DNA of 64,000 bases. Origin: Sphingobacterium puteale. GTDB taxonomy: Bacteria > Bacteroidota > Bacteroidia > Sphingobacteriales > Sphingobacteriaceae. This document shows, piece after piece, positions 1-9,615 of this stretch; positions within the stretch are counted from its first letter, which is position 1, and each line of letters begins with the position of its first letter. The DNA lies in assembly GCF_003627955.1 (NCBI RefSeq), contig NZ_RBWS01000011.1:62001-126000 (forward strand), read 5' to 3'. The notes under the pieces were generated by a model. The model saw only the letters and a program-made list of their open reading frames with translations, made no database searches and was not told where the DNA came from. The position numbers were made by a program, and so were the translations under genes.

Positions 1-1127
1 ATGTGGGACAGAAAACCGATGGTAACGGTACATCCGAAGGTGCTGGGACGGCAGGTTATGACGCCGGAAATAGCAAACGATATCTCGCCGATGCCGTAGC
101 CCAATGTGAGGACATTATGACCAATGGTGGGTATGAGCTGTGGAATAAAAATAGTGATGCAAAGCTGGCAAATGCCAGTTTGTGGTACTTATTCAACTTG
201 GAGGATGCAGAATCAAATCCTGGTGGTTATGATAAAAGTACCAATAAGGAATTTATCCTTTACAATGTTTACGACTATACCTTAAAGCAATCACGTATCA
301 ATATTACCTGGACAGTAGGACAGTTGTATCCGAGCCGCAAATTTGTTGACATGGCTGTCTGTACTGATGGTCTGCCTCCCGAAAAATCACCGCTCTTTCA
401 AGGGTATCATACGGCTAATTCGGAGTTTCAAAGTCGTGATAGACGTTTAATAAGCTATCTCTATGGTGCCGGTACAGCGCCGGGTTCGGTGACGCTGGAT
501 TACGGTAGCCTGGGATTCAGTGGTTATGGAAACAGTAAATATGCTGTGTATGGGTACGGTACCCGCCGAAAGGATAATACAGAATCGGCTAACTGGTCTA
601 TTATCCGATTGGCAGAAGTCTATCTGACCTATGCCGAAGCATTGTATGAATTGAATGGTAGCATCACCGATGCGCAACTGGATGCGTCGATCAATAAGCT
701 GAGACAGCGGGCAGGGGTGGCAAACCTAAGCAACGCGCTTGTGACGGGCAACAATTTGAATATGTTGAACGAAATACGTCGGGAAAGAGCTGTAGAACTC
801 TACCGCGAAGGAAAACGTTTTGACGACCTCAAGCGTTGGGGCCTACTGGTGGAATCGCTGAATACCTCGAGGCTGGGCAAAGTGGTCGGAAATGGCAATG
901 ATTATACAACGCCTTTTAAAGATGCCAATGGTGCAGCAACAGGTTTATATAAGCCGAGTAGTTATATCTGGGGGGAGGAAGACGTCGAGACTCCTGAAGG
1001 TAAACTGCGCTGTGTTGTGATTTCCAGCAGCCAAAACCATACTGTTGCTGCCAGGCATTATCTCTATCCAATACCACAGTCGCAGATCAACTTAAATAAG
1101 CAACTATTACAAAATCCAGGGTATTAA
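1..1127 (+). CDS. SusD/RagB-family outer-membrane nutrient-binding lipoprotein (5' partial)
   Basis: The reading frame is open to the left edge, so the N-terminus, lipobox and the partner SusC lie outside the window. The visible 374 residues match the C-terminal half of SusD proteins: a long loop-rich region followed by the conserved helical segment IIRLAEVYLTYAEALYELNG, then the LRQRAGV motif, then IRRERAVELYREGKRFDDLKRWG, and finally the YLYPIPQSQINLNKQLLQNPGY tail that is nearly invariant in the family. SusD proteins sit on the outer surface and cap a SusC TonB-dependent channel, delivering oligosaccharide. The gene is followed after 16 bases by a lyase-family lipoprotein, so it opens the visible part of the polysaccharide utilization locus. 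Family assignment is secure; ligand is not determinable from this fragment. Confidence 0.95.
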   Translation, partial: VGQKTDGNGTSEGAGTAGYDAGNSKRYLADAVAQCEDIMTNGGYELWNKNSDAKLANASLWYLFNLEDAESNPGGYDKSTNKEFILYNVYDYTLKQSRINITWTVGQLYPSRKFVDMAVCTDGLPPEKSPLFQGYHTANSEFQSRDRRLISYLYGAGTAPGSVTLDYGSLGFSGYGNSKYAVYGYGTRRKDNTESANWSIIRLAEVYLTYAEALYELNGSITDAQLDASINKLRQRAGVANLSNALVTGNNLNMLNEIRRERAVELYREGKRFDDLKRWGLLVESLNTSRLGKVVGNGNDYTTPFKDANGAATGLYKPSSYIWGEEDVETPEGKLRCVVISSSQNHTVAARHYLYPIPQSQINLNKQLLQNPGY

Positions 1128-1143
1128 TAGCAAAATTAACATC

Positions 1144-2439
1144 ATGAAGAATTTAGGACAAAAAATTTATATCGGTCTGTTGACAGGCATAACTGCAACG
1201 ATGGCCGCCTGTGCATATGATCTCCCAGAAATCGTACGTGATACGCCCAAAAGTACGGAGGCGGTTGTCAAGCTGATTGATACCTTGGCACCATCTGTGG
1301 CACTAAAGCATGTGGGAGCCTTACATACGCCTGAGGATTTTCAGCGTATCAAGACAAAACTCGCAGCACAGGATATAACCATCTTAGCCGGTTGGAACAA
1401 GCTCATTGCTAACAGTCATGCGCAGGCGGGTTATATTGCCAGCCCGGTTGAAAAATTGATCCGGGGTGGGGGCAGCAGAGAAGAACCGGAACCCGACAAT
1501 TACGGGCGGGCATTCAATGATGTCGCCGCGGCTTACCAATTGGCATTGCGTTGGAAAATAAGCGGTGACGAAAGTTATGCAAAATCGGCCGTAGCGATTT
1601 TGAATGCCTGGGCAACGACCTGTAAACGGATAAGTGGGGATTCCAATACGGCTTTAGCCGGTGGAATCTATGGCTTTCAGTTTGCTGTGGCCGGAGAACT
1701 ATTGCGGGATTATAGCGGCTGGAAGCAGGAGGACTTCACGGCTTATAAAAAGTGGATGAAAGATGTGTTTTATAGTCTGAATATGGCTTTCCTCAATACG
1801 CATTGGGGCACCTGTGATTCACATTATTGGGCAAATTGGGACCTGGCCAACCTGGCGTCCGTAATGGCAATTGGTATTTTGACCGACAATCGTTCGATTT
1901 ACAATTTTGCTGTGGACTACCTGCAGCGGGGCAATGGCAACGGTAACTGGTTTAAGGTAATTAATTATGTGTTTGATGGTGATAATGCGGGGCTGGCGCA
2001 GATTCAGGAAAGCGGTCGGGATCAGGGGCACGCAACACTCTGTATTGCGCTGATGGGACATATTGCCCAGATGGCTTGGAACCAGGGTGATGATTTTTAT
2101 GGACTTGATAATAACCGTTTCTTGAAGGCCTGTGAGTATACGGCAAAATATAATGTCGCAAAACTTACCGTGCCCTTTCATGAATATACACGCAAATGGG
2201 CAGCCAATTGCGCCCAAACGGAAGTGCATACACAGATCAGCGACAATGCCCGCGGGACAGAAAGACCGATGTGGACAGGGCCGTATTACCACTATACAAA
2301 GATTAAAAAACAGAGCGCTACCTATACGCAAATGGGGATGTCACAGACCTATCCTGAAGGCGGTGGTGGTGACTATGGTCCAAATAGTGGCGGGTATGAT
2401 CAATTGGGATTTGGAACCTTGATGTATACATTAGACTAA
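1144..2439 (+). CDS. Alginate-lyase-family lipoprotein (PF05426-like polysaccharide lyase)
   Basis: A 431-residue protein with a lipoprotein signal ending in a lipobox with Cys23 (TMAAC), so probably surface- or periplasm-anchored. The rest is an (alpha/alpha) toroid of the alginate lyase superfamily: an early NYGRAFNDVAAAYQLALRW helix, HYWANWDLANLASVMAIGI near residues 227-245 and ESGRDQGHA near 289-297, which carry the Asn, Arg and His positions expected in the lyase cleft. Known members cleave beta-1,4-linked uronates by beta-elimination (alginate, glucuronan), leaving an unsaturated uronic end. The GH88 enzyme three genes downstream is the expected next step for such products. Substrate is inferred only. 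Immediate upstream neighbour is susD and downstream is a TIG-domain binding lipoprotein. Confidence 0.8.
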   Translation: MKNLGQKIYIGLLTGITATMAACAYDLPEIVRDTPKSTEAVVKLIDTLAPSVALKHVGALHTPEDFQRIKTKLAAQDITILAGWNKLIANSHAQAGYIASPVEKLIRGGGSREEPEPDNYGRAFNDVAAAYQLALRWKISGDESYAKSAVAILNAWATTCKRISGDSNTALAGGIYGFQFAVAGELLRDYSGWKQEDFTAYKKWMKDVFYSLNMAFLNTHWGTCDSHYWANWDLANLASVMAIGILTDNRSIYNFAVDYLQRGNGNGNWFKVINYVFDGDNAGLAQIQESGRDQGHATLCIALMGHIAQMAWNQGDDFYGLDNNRFLKACEYTAKYNVAKLTVPFHEYTRKWAANCAQTEVHTQISDNARGTERPMWTGPYYHYTKIKKQSATYTQMGMSQTYPEGGGGDYGPNSGGYDQLGFGTLMYTLD

Positions 2440-2480
2440 TAGTTTTCGCTATAATTTCTAACCAATAAAAATTAAGAAGA

Positions 2481-4010
2481 ATGAAAACAAAATATGCAGT
2501 TCGTCATACTTTTCTGGGAGCCCTCGTGCTTTTGATATCCTTCCTCAGTTCCTGCGAAAAAGGGCCTGATTTTCGGGAGTTTAATTACCCGGCTCCGGTA
2601 GTAGAGGACTTTTCGCCCAAGCAGGGCTACGTGGGTAGTGCGGTTACCATTACGGGTAAAGATTTTGGGACGACGCTAAAGGCTGTAAAGGTGTATTTTG
2701 GCGAGGTAAGGGCTGATTCGGTGAAAATCGTAGAAGACAATAAAATTGTGGTCCTGGCGCCCGAGAAAGGAGTTACAGGTAAATTGAAAGTGGAAATTTA
2801 TGGAAAGTCTGATCTGACCAAGGAGGATTTTGTGTATATGCCTTCCGCAAAATTTATCAGCGCCAGTACGGATAAAGCACAGGTGGGGGATGAAATCACG
2901 GTGACAGGAGAAAATTTTGGTACGGATATACAAAAGGTAAAGGCGTATATCGGAAATATCGAGGGAACAGTGGTATCGGTTGCACCCAACCAAATTAAAT
3001 TTAAAGTTGCGGATGGTCCTTCTGCGAGTATCGTCCTGATGATTGATGGACAACGTCTTGTCGGCTCTTATGTCATGGTAGGTATGGAGAAATTGACGGG
3101 TACATTGTTTGGACATGCTGGCTCATGGAACAACAATCCCGCGACGACCGTCCAGGCTGCTGTAGACGGAGATATCGCTACTTATGTAGATGGAGCAAAT
3201 AAAATAGGTTATATGGGATACGATATGGGGGCAGGAAAAGGGGCAATGGTAAAATCTGTACGATACGCTCCCCGTTCGACACATGCCTCCCGGATGCTCA
3301 ACGGAGAGATTAGGGGAGCGAATGATCCATCTTTGTCCGATTATGTTGTACTGCACAAGATAACAGCAACACCTCCCGCAGGTGTCTATACAGAAGCGAA
3401 TATAGATAATGAGCAGATTTTCAGGTATATTTATTACTATACGGCGGAGGGAAACGGAAATATCGCCGAAATTGAATTTTATGGAAATGTGGTTGATAAG
3501 CCTATCCCGGTGGGCAAACTTGCCTTTGAATTCAATACGGATAATGAAGGTTGGGTACCACAGCAATCAGCCACTTATACGGCTTCTGCTGATGCACTCA
3601 ATGTGACATACTCGCAGGCAGGGACTGATAAGAGAAGGGCGGATCTTAAATTGACAAATTTGCCGATATCACTCCATACCGGAAACTATCCGATAGTTGC
3701 CATCAAGATGAAGGCACTGCCGGTGGGCGCTGTATATACGTTTGATGTCTCCGGTGGGTCTTTTGGCAACGGTTCAAAGAAAGAATCAAAGGACTTTGTT
3801 GCAGATAATGTCCTATTCTGGGATATTTCGATGCTGGGACAGGGAACCAATCCGCCTGTAGTGAACTCGCCAATCGTATTTAGTGCAGGGCAGACATTCC
3901 AGTTTAAAATAGCTGATATTCCGGCCGAAACCGCTACCGCTGGTTATTCCGTCGAATGGATCCGCACATTTGCGAGTAAAGAGGAACTGGCAAAATTTAT
4001 AGGCAAGTGA
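2481..4010 (+). CDS. IPT/TIG-domain surface glycan-binding lipoprotein (SGBP)
   Basis: A 509-residue lipoprotein (lipobox LSSC, Cys25). Two successive IPT/TIG immunoglobulin-like domains are visible at about residues 37-118 (VEDFSPKQGYVGSAVTITGKDFG) and 122-200 (KAQVGDEITVTGENFGT), each with the typical GxxVTITGxxFG signature. A middle beta-rich domain follows that resembles a discoidin/F5-8C-type fold (about 215-335), and a C-terminal jelly-roll-like segment begins at KLAFEFNTDNEGW. No catalytic motif is visible. Proteins of this build placed right after susD in Bacteroidota PULs act as extra surface glycan-binding proteins (SusE/F position) that hold the polymer for the lyases. The functional call is from domain order and position. 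About 126 bases without a gene separate it from GH88. Confidence 0.8.
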   Translation: MKTKYAVRHTFLGALVLLISFLSSCEKGPDFREFNYPAPVVEDFSPKQGYVGSAVTITGKDFGTTLKAVKVYFGEVRADSVKIVEDNKIVVLAPEKGVTGKLKVEIYGKSDLTKEDFVYMPSAKFISASTDKAQVGDEITVTGENFGTDIQKVKAYIGNIEGTVVSVAPNQIKFKVADGPSASIVLMIDGQRLVGSYVMVGMEKLTGTLFGHAGSWNNNPATTVQAAVDGDIATYVDGANKIGYMGYDMGAGKGAMVKSVRYAPRSTHASRMLNGEIRGANDPSLSDYVVLHKITATPPAGVYTEANIDNEQIFRYIYYYTAEGNGNIAEIEFYGNVVDKPIPVGKLAFEFNTDNEGWVPQQSATYTASADALNVTYSQAGTDKRRADLKLTNLPISLHTGNYPIVAIKMKALPVGAVYTFDVSGGSFGNGSKKESKDFVADNVLFWDISMLGQGTNPPVVNSPIVFSAGQTFQFKIADIPAETATAGYSVEWIRTFASKEELAKFIGK

Positions 4011-4136
4011 TAGGCCAGTGATGGGTTGCAAGTAAACATAAAAGTGATTTGAGTGAAAGTGAGGTTCCCTCTACAATAGGTGGTTACATGGAGGGGACCG
4101 AACTTTTTTGAGTTAGCATAATGCATACGGTAAATT

Positions 4137-5342
4137 ATGAATAATAGGATCAAACAATTAATAGCTATAAAATCAATTTGCGTATCGGTTTTGGTCACAG
4201 TATCCGCTTGTTCGTCTTTGCGAAATACGGTCATAAATTTGGAGGCAGAGACTGCTTATATCCAAAATCAGCTGGAGTGTACCCTGTCCGATATCCCCAA
4301 CGATAAAAGGAATATCCCCCGCAGCGTATTGGAAGACGGTAGATCATGGAAATATGTAAGCTATCAGGATTGGACGAGTGGGTTTTGGTCGGGCGAATTG
4401 TGGTATGCTTATGAGCTTTCGGGTCAGGCAAAATGGAAGGAGCAGGCCGAGCGCTTCACCAAAGAATTGAAGCCCTTGGCGTACGAGCCTGTAATCGATC
4501 ATGACCTGGGCTTTCAAGTTTTCAACTCTTTTGGTAATGCATTTCGGTTGACAGGAGAGGAGAGTTATCGTCGGGTTGTGCTGGCTGCCGCAGATTCACT
4601 GGCAACGCTCTTTAATCCGAAGGTCGGAACGATTCTTTCTTGGCCACGATCTGTACCCAACATGGAATGGCCACAGCATAACACGATTATAGATAATATG
4701 ATCAACCTGGAACTATTGTTTTGGGCCTCGAAAAATGGCGGAGCGGATTCCTTATATACGATAGCCGTCAGTCACGCAAAGACAACGATGGCCAATCATT
4801 TTCGGAATGATTATTCTTCTTATCATGCCGTTGTTTATGATAAGGAAACTGGCAGACGAATAAAACAAGTGACACATCAGGGTTTTGCAGATAATAGCAT
4901 GTGGGCCCGGGGACAGTCTTGGGCAATCTATGGGTATACAATGGTTTATCGGGAAACGAAGGATCCTGTCTTTTTGGATTTTGCCCAAAAGGTGACTGAC
5001 GTTTATTTGGATCGATTGCCGAAGGATTTGGTTCCTTATTGGGATTTCGATGATCCCAAGATCCCGAATGCTCCACGGGATGCTTCAGCCGCAGCGGTGG
5101 TGGCTTCGGCGCTCTTTGAACTTTGTCAATATGTGCCTGCAGAAAAAGGAGCTGTGTATCGAAAAAAAGCTGAATTGATGCTTGCTTCCTTAGCCGAACA
5201 TTATCATGCTGATGGGAATTCGGCCATTTTAGGTCAGGTGACAGGTCATTATCCAAATGGAACTGAGATCAATACCTCAATTAACTACGGTGACTATTAT
5301 TATATGGAAGCCTTGTTGCGCTACAAGAACTTGTGGAAATAA
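4137..5342 (+). CDS. GH88 unsaturated glucuronyl hydrolase
   Basis: A 401-residue lipoprotein precursor (lipobox VSAC, Cys25). The (alpha/alpha)6 barrel of GH88 is seen from WTSGFWSGELWYAYELSG to the C-terminus. The two aspartates of the family are present: Asp123 in DHDLGFQVFNSFGNAFRLTG and Asp186 in HNTIIDNMINLELLFWAS, matching the catalytic pair of Bacillus unsaturated glucuronyl hydrolase. HQGFADNSMWARGQSWAIYG is the other family block. The enzyme hydrates the 4,5-unsaturated uronic residue left by polysaccharide lyases and so releases the terminal sugar. This fits the two lyase-type genes in the same locus. The length is normal for the family. The start ATG follows an A/T-rich stretch and gives a good signal peptide. 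Confidence 0.93.
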   Translation: MNNRIKQLIAIKSICVSVLVTVSACSSLRNTVINLEAETAYIQNQLECTLSDIPNDKRNIPRSVLEDGRSWKYVSYQDWTSGFWSGELWYAYELSGQAKWKEQAERFTKELKPLAYEPVIDHDLGFQVFNSFGNAFRLTGEESYRRVVLAAADSLATLFNPKVGTILSWPRSVPNMEWPQHNTIIDNMINLELLFWASKNGGADSLYTIAVSHAKTTMANHFRNDYSSYHAVVYDKETGRRIKQVTHQGFADNSMWARGQSWAIYGYTMVYRETKDPVFLDFAQKVTDVYLDRLPKDLVPYWDFDDPKIPNAPRDASAAAVVASALFELCQYVPAEKGAVYRKKAELMLASLAEHYHADGNSAILGQVTGHYPNGTEINTSINYGDYYYMEALLRYKNLWK

Positions 5343-5369
5343 TGGATAAATAATGAAACTAACGATTTG

Positions 5370-6263
5370 ATGATACTAGCTCATAATAATGATTTAATTG
5401 CCGCAGCTGATATCGGTGGGAGCCATATTACGGTCGGGTTTGTGCAGAATGGTCTTCCAAAGATAATAGATGGATATACTGTCCGAATTAAATTGGATAG
5501 TAAAGGAACACAGGAAGAAATTTTGAATGCATGGTTTGATGCTTTTGAACAGCTCGCTTTAAAAAAGGATAGGGCCATTGGGCGTATTGCGTTCGCTATG
5601 CCCGGTCCCTTTGACTATCAAAAGGGGGTCAGTCTCATCAGGGGGCTTGATAAATATGAAAGCCTTTATGGCGAGAACATAAAAAGCATATTTGCTCGTC
5701 ATTTTAAAATCGATGAAACCAATATCCTTTTTCGGAACGATGCTGAAGCTTTTTTGCATGGGGAAGTAATGGCAGCTGCGCTGGCAGCTGATCGACGTAT
5801 TCTGGGGATTACCCTCGGTACGGGTTTTGGTTCGGCAATAAGTCAATATGGCGATACCAAAGATCTAAATTTAGGTCTGGCAGCTTTTAAGGATAGCATT
5901 GCGGATGATTTTCTGACGACGCGCTGGTTTCGATCAGCTTATGAAAAAGCAGGCCGTGCAGGCCTTGAGGTGCAAGAGATCAGTTATCTTGCAAGGCGCG
6001 GAGAACCGTTGGCACTAAAGTTATTTGATGAATACACTGAAAACCTTACGGCAGTATTGCATCAATTTTCTGCCGAACTGTCTCCTGATGACATCATTAT
6101 CGGGGGGAATATCGCCAAAGCTCAGGACCTCTTTCTGCCCCGGGTCCAGAAACGGTTGGAATTGTTGGGGATTCGGGCTAACTTTCATCTGGCCCTGCTA
6201 GGCGAACATTCCGCCATGGTGGGCAGCGCATATTTATTTAAACCGCAAACAATTATAAAATAG
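5370..6263 (+). CDS. ROK-family sugar kinase-like protein
   Basis: About 297 residues. The N-terminal phosphate-binding motif ADIGGSHITVGFVQNG, the AFAMPGPFDY strand, FRNDAEAFLHGE with the catalytic-type Asp, and the second nucleotide-binding motif LGITLGTGFGSAI mark a ROK (repressor/ORF/kinase) protein of the kinase type, since there is no N-terminal HTH. It is cytoplasmic. The usual ROK zinc-binding CxCGxxGCxE element is absent and the protein has no such cysteines, so it belongs to a divergent branch. ATG at 5370 is preferred over the adjacent TTG at 5367. It is placed between GH88 and an MFS sugar porter, 3 bases from the latter, so the likely job is phosphorylating the imported monosaccharide. 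Sugar specificity cannot be read. Confidence 0.85.
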   Translation: MILAHNNDLIAAADIGGSHITVGFVQNGLPKIIDGYTVRIKLDSKGTQEEILNAWFDAFEQLALKKDRAIGRIAFAMPGPFDYQKGVSLIRGLDKYESLYGENIKSIFARHFKIDETNILFRNDAEAFLHGEVMAAALAADRRILGITLGTGFGSAISQYGDTKDLNLGLAAFKDSIADDFLTTRWFRSAYEKAGRAGLEVQEISYLARRGEPLALKLFDEYTENLTAVLHQFSAELSPDDIIIGGNIAKAQDLFLPRVQKRLELLGIRANFHLALLGEHSAMVGSAYLFKPQTIIK

Positions 6264-6266
6264 ATT

Positions 6267-7604
6267 ATGTTACTAAAAAATGCTTCTCATATTGCGCTGA
6301 TAGCCGCATTAGGTGGGTTCTTGTTTGGATTTGAAGTTTCTGTGATCTCCGGAGCTGAACAAACCATCCAACAGCTATGGAAATTGGATTCCTTTTGGTT
6401 GGGATTTACCGTAGCTTCCAGTTTGATAGGAACTGTGTTAGGCTCAATCGCAGTCGGCAGGCCCGCACAAGCGTACGGGAGAAAACCTGTTTTGTTTGCA
6501 ATCGCAATTTTATATCTGGTCTCTGCATTGGGATGCGCAGCCGCCTCTTCATGGCTGTTGTTTGTGTTATTTCGGTTTCTTGGTGGTGTGGCAGTGGGGG
6601 CTTCATCTGTCGTAGGGCCAATGTATATCGCAGAAATTGCGCCTGCGCACAATCGTGGGAGATTGGCCGGCATGTTTCAGTTGAATATTGTCGGTGGAAT
6701 CCTAGTGGCTTATCTGACCAATTACTTATTGGCCGGCTATGGTGGAAACGATTCCTGGCGCTATATGCTGGCGGTGATGGCGGTGCCTGCATTGTTGTTT
6801 TTTTTACTGCTGTTTCTGATCCCAGAGAGCCCGCGATGGCTGATTGGCAAAGGTTTTGACAAAGAGGGACGTCGGGTGTTTGAAAGACTCGGCCAGCTAT
6901 CTGTGCTGCTGGAGATCAGCCTGACGGCTAAGGATAAGACAGCCCCCGGGCGAAAAGAAGGTTTGTTCAATGGAAAGTATAAGAAGCCTGTCTTCTATGC
7001 TGTGCTATTGGCAATGTTCAATCAGCTCTCGGGTATCAACGCGATCTTGTATTATGCGCCCCGTGTATTTGCAATGGCAGGCTTTGACAAAGCAGATGCA
7101 TTCCAGCAATCTGTATTTATTGGCCTGGCCAATTTTGTATGTACCATTTTGGCGATGGGTATTATCGATAGAATAGGACGAAAGAAGCTGTTGCTGATCG
7201 GTGCTGCCGGGATGACATTTTTTCTGATCTTGACGGCCTCAGCTTTTGGTTCAATACAAGAAAGCGGGTCTCAAAATCCTTTTATTTTAGTCTATATCGT
7301 CGGTTTTATCGCTTTTTTTGCTTTTTCGCAGGGTGCTGTTATCTGGGTTTTTATTTCCGAAATTTTTCCTAATGCCGTTCGCTCACAAGGTAGTGCGCTC
7401 GGAAGCTTCACCCACTGGATCATGGCCGCTATCATTTCTTGGTTGTTTCCTATTATTGTTGAAAGTGATCCCTTGGGCGGCTTCTATTCCTTTGTTTTTT
7501 ATGGAATCATGATGCTATTGTCCTTCCTGTTTATCTGGCGGGTAATGCCCGAAACCAAAGGGAAATCGTTGGAGCAGATACAGGCTGAACTTGGAATTAA
7601 ATAA
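6267..7604 (+). CDS. MFS sugar porter (sugar:proton symporter type)
   Basis: A 445-residue inner-membrane protein with about 12 hydrophobic segments. The sugar-porter signatures are all visible: GGFLFGFEVSVISGAE in TM1, the RPAQAYGRKPVL loop after TM2, PESPRWLIGKG at the end of the N-terminal half, QLSGINAILYYAPRVF in TM7, DRIGRKKLLLIG in the TM8-9 loop, and PETKGKSLEQIQ at the C-terminus. Members such as XylE and GalP move a monosaccharide with protons into the cytoplasm. It lies 3 bases after the ROK kinase gene and 9 bases before a GH97 gene, so uptake and phosphorylation of the monomer released by the PUL appear co-expressed. The exact sugar is unknown. Confidence 0.93.
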   Translation: MLLKNASHIALIAALGGFLFGFEVSVISGAEQTIQQLWKLDSFWLGFTVASSLIGTVLGSIAVGRPAQAYGRKPVLFAIAILYLVSALGCAAASSWLLFVLFRFLGGVAVGASSVVGPMYIAEIAPAHNRGRLAGMFQLNIVGGILVAYLTNYLLAGYGGNDSWRYMLAVMAVPALLFFLLLFLIPESPRWLIGKGFDKEGRRVFERLGQLSVLLEISLTAKDKTAPGRKEGLFNGKYKKPVFYAVLLAMFNQLSGINAILYYAPRVFAMAGFDKADAFQQSVFIGLANFVCTILAMGIIDRIGRKKLLLIGAAGMTFFLILTASAFGSIQESGSQNPFILVYIVGFIAFFAFSQGAVIWVFISEIFPNAVRSQGSALGSFTHWIMAAIISWLFPIIVESDPLGGFYSFVFYGIMMLLSFLFIWRVMPETKGKSLEQIQAELGIK

Positions 7605-7613
7605 GGAGGACGC

Positions 7614-9611
7614 ATGAAAAACATCCGTATATTTTTAATCTTTGTTTTATTCCTCGGAATCGGAATTGTACAAGCACAAACGACCGTGTTACACGATTGG
7701 AAGTTGAGCTCTCCAGATGGATCTTATACCATGCAGATTACCCAGGAAAAGATCGCTTCGGGTAAGAAACAGTTGTTCTATTCACTAACCTACAAGGGCA
7801 AACAAGCCATTGCGAAAAGTGAGCTGGGGATACAGCTCGACAACCAATTATTTGAGTCGGCGTTGGCGATAGAAAATGATACTAGTCTGTCCTGGTGCGA
7901 AAATCTTGATTTTGCGCAGGAGCACCGTCAGTCAACGCAGCAGGAATGGAAACCGTTGTACGGTGAGCGAAGTCTGGTAAAAGAGGATTATAAAGAACTC
8001 GTATTAAAGTTTACAAAATTTGATGAGCAAACTGCACATACAGAAGGCCAGCATGGGACAAGTTACGACAAACGTCGCAGCTATTCTTTGGACATAGTAT
8101 TCAGGGCTTACAATGGGGGGGTGGCATTTAAGTATTTCTTTCCTGAAAATAGCAATGGATTGTTTCTGCATATTACGGGCGAGCAGACAAGTTTCGCCTT
8201 TGAAGAAGGCACAAAAGCTTATTACGAACGCTGGGCACAGGGGCCATATTCCCTACAGCCGCTTAAAAACTGGAAGGATGAAAGCGAGCGGCCACTGACT
8301 TTATCCTTACCCAATGGGTTATATGTTGCTCTTCTCGAAGCACAGATGATCGATTATGCACGGACAAAGCTTAAGCTCTCGACCAGTCAGGCCAATACTT
8401 TACAGGCCTCGATTTATGGTCCCGTAGATGCGATTCCGCCCTTTTCGACCTCATGGCGTGTGATCATGGTTGCCCAGCAGCCCGGGCAATTGATCGAGCA
8501 GAATGATTTGATACTGAATCTAAATCTCGAGAATCAAATCAAAGATAGCTCCTGGATAAAACCGGGTAAAGCGATCCGTTCCGGCCTAACCACTACACAG
8601 GCATTGGCCTGCATAGATTTTGCGGCGCAGCACGGTTTGCAATATGTCCATCTGGATGCAGGTTGGTATGGTCCCGAAATGAAAATGGCTTCCAAGGCTA
8701 ACCGTGTCGCAGGGAATAGGGATCTGGATATGCAACAGCTGATTCACTATGCTGCACAGAAAGATATCGGCATATTTATCTATGTCAATCAGCGCGCCTT
8801 GATGGACGATTTGGATGAACTGTTTGCCCTTTATCAAAAATGGGGAATCAAGGGTGTTAAATTTGGTTTTGTCCAGGTCGGTTCAAACCGTTGGTCAACA
8901 TGGTTACACCAGGCCGTCGAGAAGGCCGCTGAGTACCAACTGCTGGTGGATATTCACGATGAATACCGTCCAACTGGATTTAGCCGTACTTACCCCAATC
9001 TCTTAACCCAGGAAGGTATTCGGGGGAATGAAGAAATGCCTGATGCGACCCATAATACGATCTTGCCATTTACCCGTTTTCTGGCGGGAGCCGGCGATTA
9101 TACAATCAGCTATTACAACAGCCGGATCAAAACGACGCATGCACACCAGTTGGCCTTGTCGGTCGTGTATTACAGTCCATTGCAGTTTTTATACTGGTAC
9201 GATTCCCCTGAGATGTATCAGGGCGAACCTGAGATCGCTTTTTTCGATCAGGTCAAAACGGTATGGGACGATACCAAAGTGCTAAAAGGAGAGATTGGTC
9301 ATTATATCGCGACTGCAAGGCGGAGTGCCGATGAATGGTTTGTGGGCGCTATTACCAATACAGAACAACGAAAACTGGATTTGAAACTAGATTTCTTGAA
9401 TCACGATACCGTATATGTCATGGACAGCTACACCGATGACGCAGCGATGAGTACAAAAACGAAAGTAGCTGTAAACCATTTTCTCGTAGATCAGAAAACA
9501 TCGCTCCAACTACTGCTGAAAGCAAGTGGTGGCGCAGCATTGCATTTACGTCCGGCAACCAAAATGGATAAAGTAAAGTATAAGAGTGTTTTAACAAAAA
9601 AAAGCCTATAA
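7614..9611 (+). CDS. GH97 glycoside hydrolase (divergent subgroup)
   Basis: A 665-residue secreted protein (signal peptide about 1-22, ending VQAQ). The N-terminal beta-super-sandwich (about 25-290), the TIM barrel (about 300-560) and the C-terminal sandwich of GH97 are recognisable. Family blocks include YVHLDAGWYG, LLVDIHDEYRPTGFSRTYPN (about 444-463) and LLTQEGIRGNEE, whose Glu467 and Glu473 have the six-residue spacing of a calcium ligand and general acid in GH97. Where retaining GH97 enzymes have the nucleophile Asp in a VKxDF strand, this protein reads VKFGF with Gly418, so the retaining mechanism is not supported. GH97 enzymes remove alpha-linked glucose or galactose from chain ends. 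The start lies 9 bases after the MFS stop, preceded by a GGAGG-like tract. Confidence 0.9.
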   Translation: MKNIRIFLIFVLFLGIGIVQAQTTVLHDWKLSSPDGSYTMQITQEKIASGKKQLFYSLTYKGKQAIAKSELGIQLDNQLFESALAIENDTSLSWCENLDFAQEHRQSTQQEWKPLYGERSLVKEDYKELVLKFTKFDEQTAHTEGQHGTSYDKRRSYSLDIVFRAYNGGVAFKYFFPENSNGLFLHITGEQTSFAFEEGTKAYYERWAQGPYSLQPLKNWKDESERPLTLSLPNGLYVALLEAQMIDYARTKLKLSTSQANTLQASIYGPVDAIPPFSTSWRVIMVAQQPGQLIEQNDLILNLNLENQIKDSSWIKPGKAIRSGLTTTQALACIDFAAQHGLQYVHLDAGWYGPEMKMASKANRVAGNRDLDMQQLIHYAAQKDIGIFIYVNQRALMDDLDELFALYQKWGIKGVKFGFVQVGSNRWSTWLHQAVEKAAEYQLLVDIHDEYRPTGFSRTYPNLLTQEGIRGNEEMPDATHNTILPFTRFLAGAGDYTISYYNSRIKTTHAHQLALSVVYYSPLQFLYWYDSPEMYQGEPEIAFFDQVKTVWDDTKVLKGEIGHYIATARRSADEWFVGAITNTEQRKLDLKLDFLNHDTVYVMDSYTDDAAMSTKTKVAVNHFLVDQKTSLQLLLKASGGAALHLRPATKMDKVKYKSVLTKKSL

Positions 9612-9615
9612 TAAA

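Noticed and set aside
1819..2331. 170-codon ORF on the - strand
   Set aside because: Antisense to the alginate-lyase-family gene, with no motif or domain; codon-shadow of a real gene.
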